In this document: one piece after another, positions 1 to 11,999 of the stretch
How positions within the stretch are numbered: the stretch's first letter is position 1
How the letters are laid out: each line of letters opens with the position of its first letter
Assembly: GCF_019925205.1 (NCBI RefSeq)
Contig: NC_083567.1
Span: forward strand, 9,672,001-9,736,000
Length of the DNA stretch: 64,000 bases
Reading direction: 5' to 3'
Origin: Metopolophium dirhodum
Lineage: Eukaryota > Arthropoda > Insecta > Hemiptera > Aphididae
Notes under the pieces: model-generated
The model's database searches: none
The model's input: the letters and a program-made list of their open reading frames with translations, nothing else
Told to the model about the DNA's origin: nothing
Program-made: the position numbers and the translations under genes

Positions 1-285
1 GGACAGGTCTGGGATTTCATATTATGCATTTGTGGACACTGGACGACCAAAAGGACCATCCTCTATATCATGTTTCAATAAAATTAGTTGAATAGGTTAT
101 AAAGTTGCTCCTATGCTCGACATTATCCTGGTATTTTTAAAAAAATCATTAAAAATGTTGTCTTAAAAAAAAACCTTTCATGTGCATGTGTTGTCTCCAA
201 GTGTGTGTCGTGAGAGGATAGATGCTGATAAATCGCTTTTATATGCTTCAAATTGTTTACACGAGTGAGCTGGGTATGGCTCCAT

Positions 286-474
286 CATAGATAATAAAGA
301 TATAACATAATGGTCTTATCAGCGGTCTTCGAGGGGAACAATTGAGGCCAAATAAAGTATACCTATATCGAGTATCGACTATCAATATAAAGGAGCCTCA
401 ATTGCCTTCCACGGGAACGCGACCTCAAATGTATTTAACTTAGGCGTGGACTATCCATATCTTTATTATCTATG
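286..474. repeat. Imperfect hairpin inside the left arm
   Basis: The 18-mer CATAGATAATAAAGATAT at 286-303 recurs in reverse complement at 457-474. A second inverted pair, CAATTGAGGC (339-348) and GCCTCAATTG (395-404), is nested inside it. The segment can fold as a stem-loop of about 190 bp. The same hairpin lies at 51462-51650 in the right arm. The third arm copy (53755 on) lacks most of the hairpin interior. Confidence 0.75.
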
Positions 475-759
475 GGCTTCATCTATAGCATGGATTAAGG
501 TGTCAACAGTCAAAGGATCGACTTGATAATCAAACACTTAAGTTCAGCAACCTGCAAATCAGGATCTTTTTATTCAAAGTGTCCTAATGAGTCATAAGAA
601 GATTAGTTAGCTAAACCTATAGTTGGTTGAAGCTATGGTGATGATAGACGACTACCATCACCGGTCGTGAGCTTAGCGATGATCTTTTCCTACTAACTAT
701 CAAGGTATTCGATATTGTAAACATAACAATGAAAGAAAATATTTAAATATTAATAATTT

Positions 760-780
760 GGTTAGGTTAGGTTAGGTTAA
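760..780 (+). repeat. Short (TTAGG)n insect-telomere-type tract in left arm
   Basis: Four consecutive GGTTA units are seen here, followed by an imperfect fifth. TTAGG is the canonical telomere repeat of most insects, aphids included. With only four units, a chance or transposon-borne origin is as likely as a telomeric one. The mirror copy is at 51156-51176. Confidence 0.7.
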
Positions 781-1499
781 GATAGGGCAGGAAATTAGAT
801 GTTAACTAATTATCATAGTTTTTAACACGGTCTTAAAGACTGTCAGCAAGAGTTGTACCAGTATAGTTATAAAAAACTTAAATACAGCCAACATTAAATA
901 ATGATTTTTTTTACCACAACAAATTATAAAATGTATTTTAAAATATAACAAAATATTATTTTATTAGTGTTTTATAAGGTTTTCAATACTTATGAGTTTT
1001 TGTAAATAGAAAATGTATAAAATCAATAGTTTTAATTTAATATATGATTTTGTGTTTTAATATCCTATTGTCAAAGAATTCTCAGGGTTTCCTTTCCACA
1101 TTTTTTGACAATGTACAAAATCTAATTTTTTTCCGCACATATTTACAAAGACTAAAACAGATATCTGACTATGTTTTTATTTGCATTTAGACTTTATAGT
1201 TTGTAATTTAATATTGACTGTTGACCCACCAAACACAATATTATTTTAAATTAAACATTTTATGTCCTTTATAAATTACAATCACATAGTAGAGTCCGTG
1301 CAGGACCTTTTCTCATTTAATTTCTTTGCATCCTTTATAATTTACATTCATTTTTATACATTTTCTAATACATATATTACCGTGATACACCTCTGATCAT
1401 AATAACTGTTCGCATTATTATAATGTAATCAACACCTAGTTTTTGGATTGTAGTTAATATGTATTGCAGTATTTAGCTTCCAGCGTATTCTTTTGTTTA

Positions 1500-1925
1500 G
1501 TGTTATTTCACCCAGATTTCTCAAACAATTTTTTTTTCACTTCATTTAACTCTAGTAGATATTTTGTATAAAAATTTTTCAAGATTAACCGGCTATACCT
1601 GGGAGTACGCTGAGTACTAAGGAGACTGGCTAGGTTCTCTCACGTTCCCCATTCAATTAATTTTTTTATATATTTAACTTTTTTTGATTCTTTTATATAT
1701 ATCTTTTTTTAAAACATTAACAACTTGGTGCCATATGATTTATTTACAATTTTTTATCTGCTCCTTAAAATGCGTTTGCCTGCACTAGCCCACGTTCCCC
1801 TTTTAATTTTTTTTCATAAATTTAATTCAATTGAATTTTAATATGAATATTTTCAAATTTGTGAGTCTTCAGAGAATTCTGTTATTAAATTTATATCTAT
1901 AGATATTTTAAACACTGACAAGCCG
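1500..1925 (+). repeat. Degenerate monomers at the outer edge of the left array
   Basis: The segment 1690-1830 carries a recognisable but mutated monomer core: CTTAAAATGCGTTTGCCTGC followed by CACGTTCCCC, where intact monomers have CCTAAAATGCATTTGCCTGC followed by ACACCCTCC. Near 1545-1580 there is a decayed version of the class II linker (TAGTAGATATTTTGTATAAA). These are old copies at the edge of the array. The mirror region is 50012-50420. Confidence 0.7.
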
Positions 1926-4445
1926 GCGTTAACACCCTCCTTCATATTTTTTTTTTGTAATGTAACTCTACTTGAATATTTAGTATTGACGTGAAAATTG
2001 ATAACTTAGTGCCTGTAAATAATCATTTTTTAATGAACTAAATATTTTAAATAGTTTTTTTTGTTTAAGAATCTGGGCATTTTAGTTTGTACTTTATAAT
2101 GTATAATCATACTGTTAAATTTATTCAAAATTTTTTTTGGTTTCCTAAAATGCATTTGCCTGCGGGCGCCAACACCTCCTTCATTTTTTTTTTTAAATTT
2201 AACCTCTAGCAAAATTTTTTAAACATTGACAATCGGGTACTCTTGAATAATTATTATCTTTAATGAACTAAATATTTCAAATGGTTTTTTTTGTTTAAGA
2301 ATATGGGCATTTTAGTTTGAACTTTGAAATGTATTTTTCTTCTGTAAAATATTTTCCAAATTTTTTTTTTTGTTTTCTAAAATGCATTTGCCTGCGGGCA
2401 CCAACACCCTCCTTCAATTTTTTTTTTTTAGTAATGTAACTCTTGTTGAATATTTTGTATTGACTTCAAAATTGATAACTTGGTGCTCTATGAATAATCA
2501 TTCTTTAATGAACTAAATATTTTGAATAGTTTTTTTCTGTTTAATATTCTGGGCATTTTAGTTTGTACTTTGTAATGCGTATTCCTACAGTAAAAATTTT
2601 TTAAAATTTTTTTTTGGTTTCCTAAAGAGCATTTGCCTGCGGGCGCTAACACCCTCCTTCAATTTTTTTTTTAGTAATGTAACTCTTGTTGAATATTTTG
2701 TATTGACTTCAAAATTGATAACTTGGTGCTCTATGAATAATCATTCTTTAATGAACTAAAAATTTTAAATGGTTTTTTTTGTTTAAGATTCTGGGCATTT
2801 TAGTTTGTACTTTGTAATGTGTGTTCCTATGGTTAAATTTTTCAAATTTTTTTTTTGGTTTCCTAAAATGCATTTGCCTGCGGGCGCCAACACCCTCCTT
2901 CATTTTTTTTTTTTTAAATTTAACCTCTAACCAAATTTTTTAAACATTGACAATCGGGTACTCTTGAATAATCATTATCTTTAATGAACTAAATATTTCA
3001 AATGGTTTTTTTTTGTTTAAGATTCTGGGCATTTTAGTTTGTACTTTCTAATGTGTATTCCTACAGTTAAATTTTTCAAAATTTTTTTTTGGTTTCCTAA
3101 AATGCATTTGCCTGCGGGCGCCAACACCCTCCTTCAATTTTTTTTTTATGATTTAACCTCTAGCCAAATTTTTCAAACATTTACTATCGAGTACCCTTGA
3201 ATAATACTTATCATTAATAAACTAAATATTGTAAATGGTTTTTTTTGTTTAAGATTCTGGGCATTTTAGTTTGTACTTTGTAATGTGTATTCTTACAGTT
3301 AAATTTTTTCAACAGTTTTTTTTAGTTTCCTAAAATGCACTTGCCTGCGGGCCCCAACACCCTTAAATTTTTTTAAATAGTTTTTTCTGTTAAATATTCT
3401 GGGCATTTTAGTTTGAACTTTTAAATGTATTTTTCTTCTGTAAAATTAGGAAACCAAAAATTTTTTTTGGTTTCATAAAAGGCATTTGCCTGCAGGCGCT
3501 AACACCCTCCTTCAATTTTTTTTTTTTTTAAATTCAACCTCTAGCCAAATTTTTTAAACATTGACAATCGGGTACCCTTGAATAATCATTATCTTTAATG
3601 AACTAAATATTTTAAATGGTTTTTTTTGTTTAAGAATATGGGCATTTTAGTTTGAACTTTGAAATGTATTTTTCTTCTGTAAAATATTTTCCAAATATTT
3701 TCCAAATTTTTTTTTTTGTTTTCTAAAATGCATTTGCCTGCGGGCGCCAACACCCTCCATCAATTTTTTTTTTATGATTTAACCTCTAGCCAAATTTTTT
3801 AAACATTGACTATCGAGTACCTACCCTTGAATAATCCTTATCATTAATGAACTAAATATTTTAAATGGTTTTTTTTTGTTTTAGATTCTGGGCATTTTAG
3901 TTTGTACTTTGTAATGTGTATTCCTACGGTTAAATTTTTCAAAATTTTTTTTTGGTTTCCTAAAATGCATTTGCCTGCAGGCGCCAACACCCTCCTTCAA
4001 TTTTTTTTTTATGATTTAACCTCTAGCCAAATATTTTAAACATTGACAATCTGGTACCTCTTGAATAATCCTTGTTTAATGAAATAAATATTTTAAATAG
4101 TTTTTTCTGTTTAATATTCTGGGCATTTTAGTTTGAACTTTGAAATGTATTTTTTTTTGTAAAATATCTTCCAAATTTTTTTTTGGTTTCCTAAAATGCA
4201 TTTGCCTGCGGGCGCCAACACCCTCCTTCAATTTTTTTTTTATGATTTAACCTCTAGCCAAATTTTTAAACATTGACTATCGAGTACCCTTGAATAATCC
4301 TTATCATTAATAAACTAAATATTGTAAATGGTTTTTTTTGTTTAAGAATCTGGGCATTTTAGTTTGTACTTTGTAATGTGTATTCTTACAGTTAAATTTT
4401 TCAAAATTTATTTTTGGTTTCCTAAAATGCATTTGCCTGCGGGCG
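1925..4445 (+). repeat. Left tandem array, 230-246 bp monomer, about 11-12 copies
   Basis: The landmark GGGCATTTTAG recurs at about 2075, 2305, 2551, 2793, 3028, 3259, 3401, 3640, 3890, 4121 and 4352, giving spacings of 230-250 bp and one truncated unit of 142 bp. Each unit contains a GC-rich core (CATTTGCCTGCGGGCGCCAA) in AT-rich surroundings with T-tracts. Copies differ from one another by many substitutions, so this array is less homogenised than the right one. It ends abruptly inside a core at about 4445, where unrelated sequence (GAGGTACAGCAGAGCGACAT) begins. Confidence 0.93.
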
Positions 4446-4942
4446 AGGTACAGCAGAGCGACATCCACTTACCCACCTTTTTTATAATTTTTTTTAGGAA
4501 TTCTTTTTTTAAATCGTCAAATGTTATTATAATAATAAAATTGAACGTCCATAGTGACCTGAAATTTTAACTCCTTTTTTTGAACGAGTGCAATTTGACC
4601 ACTACCTGTTTTTTACCCGAGTGCAATTCGACCATTACTTTTTAGGTAATAAGTGCAATTTGACTATCCCGCAACACTTGACCGTGATGGTTGTTCATTT
4701 TTGTCGTGTCAGGATTTTACCCTGATGGTGGTGACTGATGAGTGTTTGTTGTTAAAACAATCTCCCGGCAGTTGGTTGCATATGTCTTGTATTATATTAC
4801 GTAGATACAAAATAATATTTTTAATTTATTATATAGTTGATTAGTGATTAAATATGATGATATAAGTAAACACAACACGGTGTCAATTATACATTATAAT
4901 ATTGTATTATGTAATATAGGTATGTAGTAAGGTTTATAGATT
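4446..4942. repeat. Loop junction with a GTGCAATTTGAC minisatellite
   Basis: Just inside the left array, GAGTGCAATTTGACCACTAC (from about 4585), GAGTGCAATTCGACCATTAC (from about 4620) and AAGTGCAATTTGACTATCC (from about 4650) form three irregular direct repeats. The remainder is AT-rich and non-coding. It includes the probable 3' end of the ML-domain gene. Confidence 0.6.
4825..4830 (-). promoter_or_regulatory. Candidate polyadenylation signal for the ML-domain gene
   Basis: AATAAA on the minus strand, 113 bases past the stop codon at 4943. Position and motif fit, but in such AT-rich DNA chance copies are common. Confidence 0.4.
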
Positions 4943-7900
4943 TCAACCAATCACACCACGACCGATGGCTTTTATGAGCACGTTGACCAATTTTACCGAA
5001 AACTCTATACAGGTCTTGCCCGCGTTAGTGGTCATTACCGATTTCCCCTTGAGATGACCGGCAAGTACGTTCATTAGTGATTTATACTTGCTCACGTTAA
5101 TCGGTTTATTTCCCAAGCACGCCTTCCCCTGCAAAACAATAACAATTTATACACCTCGTACGACCTACAGTGCTGCAGACGGCGTGACGCCAATATAACG
5201 GTGCAGGAATATAAATAATCACGAACATAGGTATTGTTATCCTGACCTGCGTCACGAATCGCGAGACACAATATCAATTAAAACAATGTGACCGACAGAC
5301 CTTGTTAACGGGACAGCTTTTCGGCAATCCGAGTATTTCCAAAGCCATTTGAATTTCACTCGACGATTTCACGTCGTCGAGCTGTTTGCAACCGTCCCTT
5401 TTGCCCGACAGCTTTATCAAGTCCTTTTGGCCGGTGAAATCGACCTGAAAATCGTGTAACTCTATTAAAATATATAATATGGGTACTCAATACGCACAAG
5501 TATATATATATTATAATATGACACCGGACACCATATAAGTGCAATTATAGAGTACTACGCACGACGGTATAATATATATTGATATACGACACCCAGCCTC
5601 GTAGGCGCATCTATATATAGAGTACCAAATCAATAATGCCATTACAGATCACAATATTATTTGCACCTATACAGTCGAGGACTTTTTAAATCTGGGCTGA
5701 TTTAAACAACTATAGAAATGGATCAGCACAAAACTTGTAAGCCCAGATCGTCATAGAAAATGGCTTTTATTTTTCGGGGGCGCTCATTGCGCAAGTCCTG
5801 TTGGCGGGGTGCACCCTTTTGCCGGGTTGTCCTAGTACCTATACGTCGCTATTGTTAGGCGGTTATTTTTCCGCACCGATGAAACTATTATTATAACCTA
5901 CCTCTATATACTTAATATACGTCATTACTCATTATTTACTTATCCGCCGGGAGACTCGCGTGATTTCATGAAGATTTGACGAATTCGCGATATGTTAAAC
6001 CCTCGTGAACCATAGAAAATATAACATATTATTATACCGTATACCGTATACCGTAATACTGTTCGAGTAGAATAAATTCCGGCAAAAAAAACACACACAC
6101 ACGCAGTCGGTTACCGATACGTGATTACAGACAGGTACGGGAAATATTATATAATATACCTACCTATATACTCGTGGCGACCGGTGCGTAACGATTAAAC
6201 TGTGCACAAAGGCGCAATGTATGTTTTTATATTCGTATTTTATCAAAACGAAATCGAATCCTGATGTTGGCTTTAAAAACGTTCATAATTCAATTTTTTT
6301 TCCGATACGCATACATATACGATTTGAATTATTGCGTATGCGAACGGTACACATAATAATAATACCAATATACCGCACACATCGCATGACGTGCTACATA
6401 TTATTATTATTATTATACCCATAAGCGCGACAAAATTTCAACGCTGGTACCCATATTATGTATGGCATCACGATTACATTTTGAAGGAAAAGTTAACACG
6501 AGTAGCCGTGTAAATTTACTATTTAATTAATATTATAGAATCAAAGTAGTTATGGTCTTTATAAATATAATATGTATAGGCACCTACTTAAAAATTACAA
6601 AAATCAGAATATTTGAACAAATGCCATTATAGGTACAATATTGTATACCTAAGGAACCAAACGAGGCCACGAGGGTGAGTAATGAGTATACTATGCTTGA
6701 TGTGAATCATCCTGTAAATTATATATTAACGCTCCTGCCTATGGGTGTGTCGTTTTTGAGGAGTTGTGCTTAGATAATTCTATCGTTCGTTGCGGTGACT
6801 GCTCGTCTTTGTGTGTTTATACTCCCAAACAACCATACATACTACGCACACTCATGCGCACACGGCATTTAGTCATTAGATCAAAATATTCAAAATCAAT
6901 TTATGGACGTGAAAATAACAATACGCTTGGCTTAAAACTTAGGTAAGTACGTCCAAAGGATTTCCAAAGGATTTAAAAATTGTAAAGATGTATGTGAATG
7001 TGCATAAACAAGATAACTTTGCATAGGTAGAAGCACTATTTCCAATTTTTAATTTTTTGTATAAATATATTAAAAACTATTTAAAATATTGAAAACATAT
7101 ATTATGTTATACGAGCGATGCAAAGTCAATTTCTTTACCAAATCAATATATATTTTTTTTTAATCAAACCACTAAAAAGTACCTCAATTTTTGACAGTCG
7201 TTAAGGCCGTTTTGAAAAAAAAAACTGATAGTGTCTGCAGGAGCCTTAGTCCTGATCATATACTTTATACATAATAATATTATACCTATAAGAATGCCAA
7301 CATGTGACACCGGAAGTACCTATGGGCGGTGGTTAACTCTCCCGATTGTATGGTAAACTCTCCCGATTTTTAAAACTAGTGAACTCTCCCGATGGTAAAC
7401 TCTCCCGGTTCAACTCTATGTTTACCTAAAGGAAATGTGTAAACTCTCCCGGGTCAATATTATGTTTACCTGAAGGAAATGTGTAAACTTTCCCGGGTCA
7501 ATATTATGTTTACCTAAAGGAAATGGGCAAGTTCTCCCGAGTTGTATTAAATGTTATTTCTACACTGCAGAGATTGTGATTATCATTTAAAATTTCATAT
7601 TATAAATACTCACAGCAACATTGATTTTTATTATTATTATTATTGTTATATAATGCAGCCACATAATTCTTACTTTCACTACGTTATGCGAAAAGATTGA
7701 AATTGTCAGTGTGGAAGGCGTTATTAGTTATACCGATGGGGGCCCCATGCTCCCCTAGCTTAGTAATACTGAAGTTGATCCGGGAGAGTTTACATGTTCC
7801 CGTCAGGTAGTATTGGACTAAACCCGAGAGAGTTTACTGTCATTAAAATCGGGAGAGTTTACAATCGCCCATACCTAAGGTATTACGATTACATTTCGCA

Positions 7901-10900
7901 GAAAAAGTTAACCGTGTAGTGAATTTAGGGTTTAAAATTTTAAACGAATAAGTACAATCACATTATAATATAATTTCTTTCATAAAAGCCTATAATAACT
8001 AGGAAAGACGGAAACCACTAGTAGGATTTTCGATGTATCTGATGCATCCAGTTTTGCATTTATCTAGAAAAAATGGGACGGTTCTCTTTTGTTGATAAAA
8101 AAAATAAGTTTGGATCAATAATTAAATCTATTTATTTTAAAACATCATGTTTAAAATCTTAAGTATACAAAAAATTACAAAAATCTAAATTTGAATAAAT
8201 ACATTATTTAAACGCGAGTAAGTACATTATATGCCTGATGAACCACACTATTAATTGTTAATTATTAAACCTGACCATATAATATGTTATTTTTTGCTAT
8301 TTTATCGATTTTTGTGAATTTTTACAAAAACAAATATGTAAGTACAATATGTATGTATCAAATTTTATAAGTCAATTTTTATATTGGTAAAACTTTATAG
8401 GTCAAAGTTGCTTGAAATACGTAAAGTAAATCAAATTTGGATTCTACAAAGAAGAGTTCAATTCAAAAATTCTTTGTAAATTTTGCAAAAAAAGGTTTAA
8501 TATTAAGACTTTTATGCAGTAAAAAAAAACCCAAATTAAATTCAGCGTCACGTGTTCTAAATATTTCGTGTTACCTTTATCGTTGAACACACGCTGCATA
8601 TTATTATTAAATACTATTTTAAATTGTGTAACTTTTTTACGTATATATAAGTGACTACAGTTATGAAATTATTAAAAAAATTAAAACAAATTTTTCGCGT
8701 ATAAATAAAAAAATATATTTACCATGGCGCTGGTGATGTTGGCGTGCGCGGTATAGCATCCGTTGACATATATTTCGCAATTAGGTTTCATGTCGACAGA
8801 AAATTTATCGGACAGTTCGACAATGTTGTCCGAGTCACAGTTTCTAATGTAATCGACTTCTAACTCGTAACCACCCTACACAAATCACAAAATATAAGCA
8901 TTATTTCACGGGTAAAAATAGATAATACCTATTATTAAATAAATATTGGTCGTCGGCCACTGAATATTCGAATTCGAGCGTGGACCCGTTCCCCTTGCAC
9001 TTTTACATTTACATCGTCACAAATCACAATAACTGCGAATGTATAGTTACATAAATCTATCTATCAGACAAACAATTTTTGATCCGTGTAGTTTTTGTTT
9101 GTATATACTTTTATTTTATTTTTCTCCTCCAAAACTTTTCCATAAACTTCTAAAGTATTATAAATTCTATACCTATAGGTAGTACAAAATATGAGTACTA
9201 TGAGAACGTTTTGGAAACAATTTAAATTATTACATTTGTTTAGAAAATATACGAAATACAAAAAACCTAATTTTCATGCCTAACTTCTAAAACTTTCGTG
9301 ACTACATACTATAAACTATACATGTATCAATCTTAAAATACAAAACAAATATAATGTAAATAATTTCGATGATAGGATTTGATAGTTACGTATAATGTAT
9401 ATCCAACGACCCGGCAGGTTCGCGCTAAGTATAAAAAGAAAAGTGTGCCTCAAAATACACATATAGGTAAAATACACGCGAAAACTGCCAGACCATAATT
9501 TTATTAAAAGAAGCAAAACGATTCGCGAAAAAAATTTCCAATAATAAATAAAAATAACCATTAGCTATAGAACAAAATAAACATTTTGCAATAATATGTA
9601 TTTGATTGTTAACATATTACAAATGTAATTAAATAAAAAAAAAAAGGTCGAACGACCTACATTCAAATATAACCCAATTGATTACTGGTCAGATATATTT
9701 TTAATTTGTTTAATTCTCAATCTCTATTACCCATTACTTTTTAGTGTTGACTCATAACCAGAAATAAACCAATACGTTTTTATTCGTTTTAATTTTTCAT
9801 CTCGCATTGAGGTGTCGATAAATGTCCATGTACAAATAGATGCACTGCGTTTAAAATATTGACTTAAATTATTTATTTTGTCAACAGACAACTGAACACT
9901 GATACTGTACCACGGTATATACAGTAAACGATTACCTATCACATAAATATCAAATAAGGTACCTGCATATAAATATATAATATAATGTATGTATAGAAAT
10001 GGAGACGTTTGTCTTACAACTCACTCAATTTCCATTTCGCTTATCGCACCAATGTGTCTGTGTTCAATTTTATCACGCTCAACATCGCAGTAACACCATA
10101 ATAATATATTATTAAGAAGCCTAGCTCCCCCGCGATTTGTACGAATGGTTATAAAAGCATAATCTAAAGAAAAACAATAGGTTCCCGAACGCATAATCGT
10201 TTGTAAATTTGTGATTATTGTTATAATAATAATAATAATAATAATAGCTCTTTATTTTTTGGCCTTGTTCGATCGTTGCTTAAACAGTAAATACCTACAG
10301 TGGGGTATAGTTAGGTACCCATACATAACTAAAGATGAATTATTACGCCTTAAACGAGTCCAAAACAATTTTTTTTAATTTCGCTGCATTTAGTTCTTAC
10401 CCTAAACATTCAAAACGCTCCACATTAGTAAACATTTGCGCCCATCTATACGATAGGTTCTAAACAACCCCACATCAGCTGATCGTCACAAAGAAGTGTA
10501 CCTATGTTGATTTGATAATCTTTGACGGTTCACTTGACGCTCCCAACCTCCCTGCAGCTATTCTCTTTAGAATTTCATCTCACTATATATACTCTAATAT
10601 CCGATCTCAGTTCTACACATATAAACATATTGCTGTACAACCATATACTTATACACCGCATGATTTGATTTGCAATAATGTTTAAATCAGAACCTTGCCC
10701 CCGAATTAACTGAACCCCGAATAAAACATTCTGGTTAATCTGAAACGAATATTATAATGTTTTATTGACCCTACTCGGTATTCTTACCCTGCGCCTAAGC
10801 GATCTGAGTGCCACCGTGCCACCGTGCGTGACTTTTCTGGATTTTTATTTTATATTTATTTTATCTAGAAATTTTATTTAAAAAAAATATAACCCTCAAA

Positions 10901-11998
10901 ACAATACAATTGATACTCTGATATTAATTAAAAATATCTAATAATATTTTATAGTTTAAACTGTTTAAAGGTTAAGTCAGAAAAACAATACTGAGCTCGT
11001 AATAAAAGTATTGTGCAGTACCTATGCACAAAATCAAAGAATTTTTCTGTCCCGAAAGGTGATGACAGACAGATAAAACCAACTTAAATGTACGATGAAC
11101 ATCAGCAAAATATGTGTAGGTGCATGTAATAACCAGTCCTAGGATGAAGAAACGTGACATGGTACTTGATATTTTCCTCTGCAAGGAAAATCAATGAATC
11201 ATAAATATGATTTTGAGGGGAGGATTACCATAATATGTTAACAATAATACATTTTATAACTTTATAAGTGTTACGAAAATCGTTCAGTAAAAAAAATGTC
11301 TAGCCTGCCCAAAAACATATTTATGTTTATTTTTTTTTTCGAAAAAGCATCACGAAAAAATTGCCTGTGTCTAATCGCTAGTTTACAATACAAATTTAAA
11401 AAATGATAGGTTTTTATTTCAATGAAGAATCCCGCATAATGATTTTGGAGAAAACAGATTTATATTGCTAACAATTTTAGCATTTAATGTTTATCGTCCA
11501 CCGTGAAACCACGTCCTTCGCGAGGTTCACCATTATACGACCGAAATTTGTCCGTTTAATAATATAATATGCAAGTTGACATGAGAGCAGTGGCTGATTT
11601 AAGTGTTCAAATGAAATCAACAAATCCATAAGTGGGACCTCCTACAAAATGTATCGGTAACATTCTTACGAAACAGTTGTTTTTATTAACTTAACCTAAC
11701 AATGATAGATGATATTGCAGTATGCAATATAAACTGTATTTATTTTTTTGTAATAAATATTTAAACAAAATTAACAAAATTAAATTTTGGTGGGCTGACT
11801 AAACGACTGTTAAATCTGCCACTTCCCGAGAGTTACGTTTCGTTTCTCTCGGCAGTGCCTACTTTCCCCTATAATATGTATAGTGATCGGAGCATTAAAA
11901 TCTATATAAAAATCACTTACACAACAACGAGCGGTCTTCGCGTACAAAATCAAAACGATTGTCGAGATCAAAACGGTAGTCGTCATCGAAGCGTTCAT
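4943..11998 (-). CDS. Secreted ML-domain (NPC2/MD-2-like) lipid-binding protein, 4 exons, 186 aa
   Basis: Four minus-strand exons join in frame: 11998-11921 (26 codons, ending at GTAAGT), 8875-8723, 5444-5301 and 5128-4943 (ending in TGA). All introns are GT-AG and all junctions are phase 0. Residues 1-25 form a signal peptide (hydrophobic VLISTIVLILYA). The mature part has eight cysteines (26, 39, 59, 66, 96, 121, 129, 165). Their spacing, with a close pair 59/66, then SCPVNKGK and a close pair 121/129, then TCIEFSVKL, fits the ML fold that binds lipids in NPC2, MD-2 and GM2-activator proteins. It has two possible N-glycosylation sites (NIT, NVS). The length is somewhat above typical NPC2 (about 150). 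The function is probably extracellular lipid or sterol binding; the ligand is unknown. Family assignment rests on the cysteine and CP-x-x-K-G pattern, not on a search. Confidence 0.68.
5690..5870. other. GC-rich island in intron 2 of the ML-domain gene
   Basis: A short GC-rich stretch (about 5775-5835, for example TTGGCGGGGTGCACCCTTTT) stands out in an AT-rich intron. Just before it, ATCTGGGCT and AGCCCAGAT (about 5690-5745) form a small inverted repeat. A 32-codon ATG frame starts near 5759 on the plus strand, but nothing in it is recognisable. It could be an internal promoter, an exon of something else, or a transposon scrap. Confidence 0.3.
7323..7871. mobile_element. MITE with CTCCCGAT-rich TIRs and TA target duplication, in intron 2 of the ML gene
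   Basis: The left end TGGGCGGTGGTTAACTCTCC and the right end (reverse complement TGGGCGATTGTAAACTCTCC) are inverted repeats, each flanked by TA (7321-7322 and 7872-7873). Inside are several AAACTCTCCCG motifs in one orientation on the left (7331-7530) and in the other on the right (7780-7862). The left side also has direct repeats of about 44 bp containing TATGTTTACCTAAAGGAAAT. TA duplication suggests a Tc1/mariner-type origin. No transposase is encoded. Confidence 0.72.
11921..11998 (-). other. Signal-peptide exon of the ML-domain gene
   Basis: Exon 1 is listed separately because it lies about 3 kb from exon 2. It encodes the signal peptide and ends in two cysteine codons directly before GTAAGT. 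Exon 2 opens with GGT after a TGTGTAG acceptor. No clear TATA box or initiator could be fixed upstream (plus side 12000-12200). Confidence 0.65.
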
Positions 11999-11999
11999 T

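Larger units (their letters stand above)
1..1500 (+). repeat. Left arm, outer single-copy portion of the long inverted repeat
   Basis: This segment matches the reverse complement of about 50420-51936 along its length, with scattered substitutions and small indels. It holds no convincing reading frame. Inside it are an imperfect hairpin (286-474) and a short (TTAGG)n tract (760-780), both also present in the right arm. A diverged partial third copy lies at 53755-54731, so the arm is a dispersed repeat and not merely a local palindrome. Confidence 0.9.

Noticed and set aside
10972..11184. 70-codon minus-strand frame with a signal-peptide-like start
   Set aside because: No partner exon, no recognisable family, and it lies inside intron 1 of the ML-domain gene; AT-rich frames of this size occur by chance.
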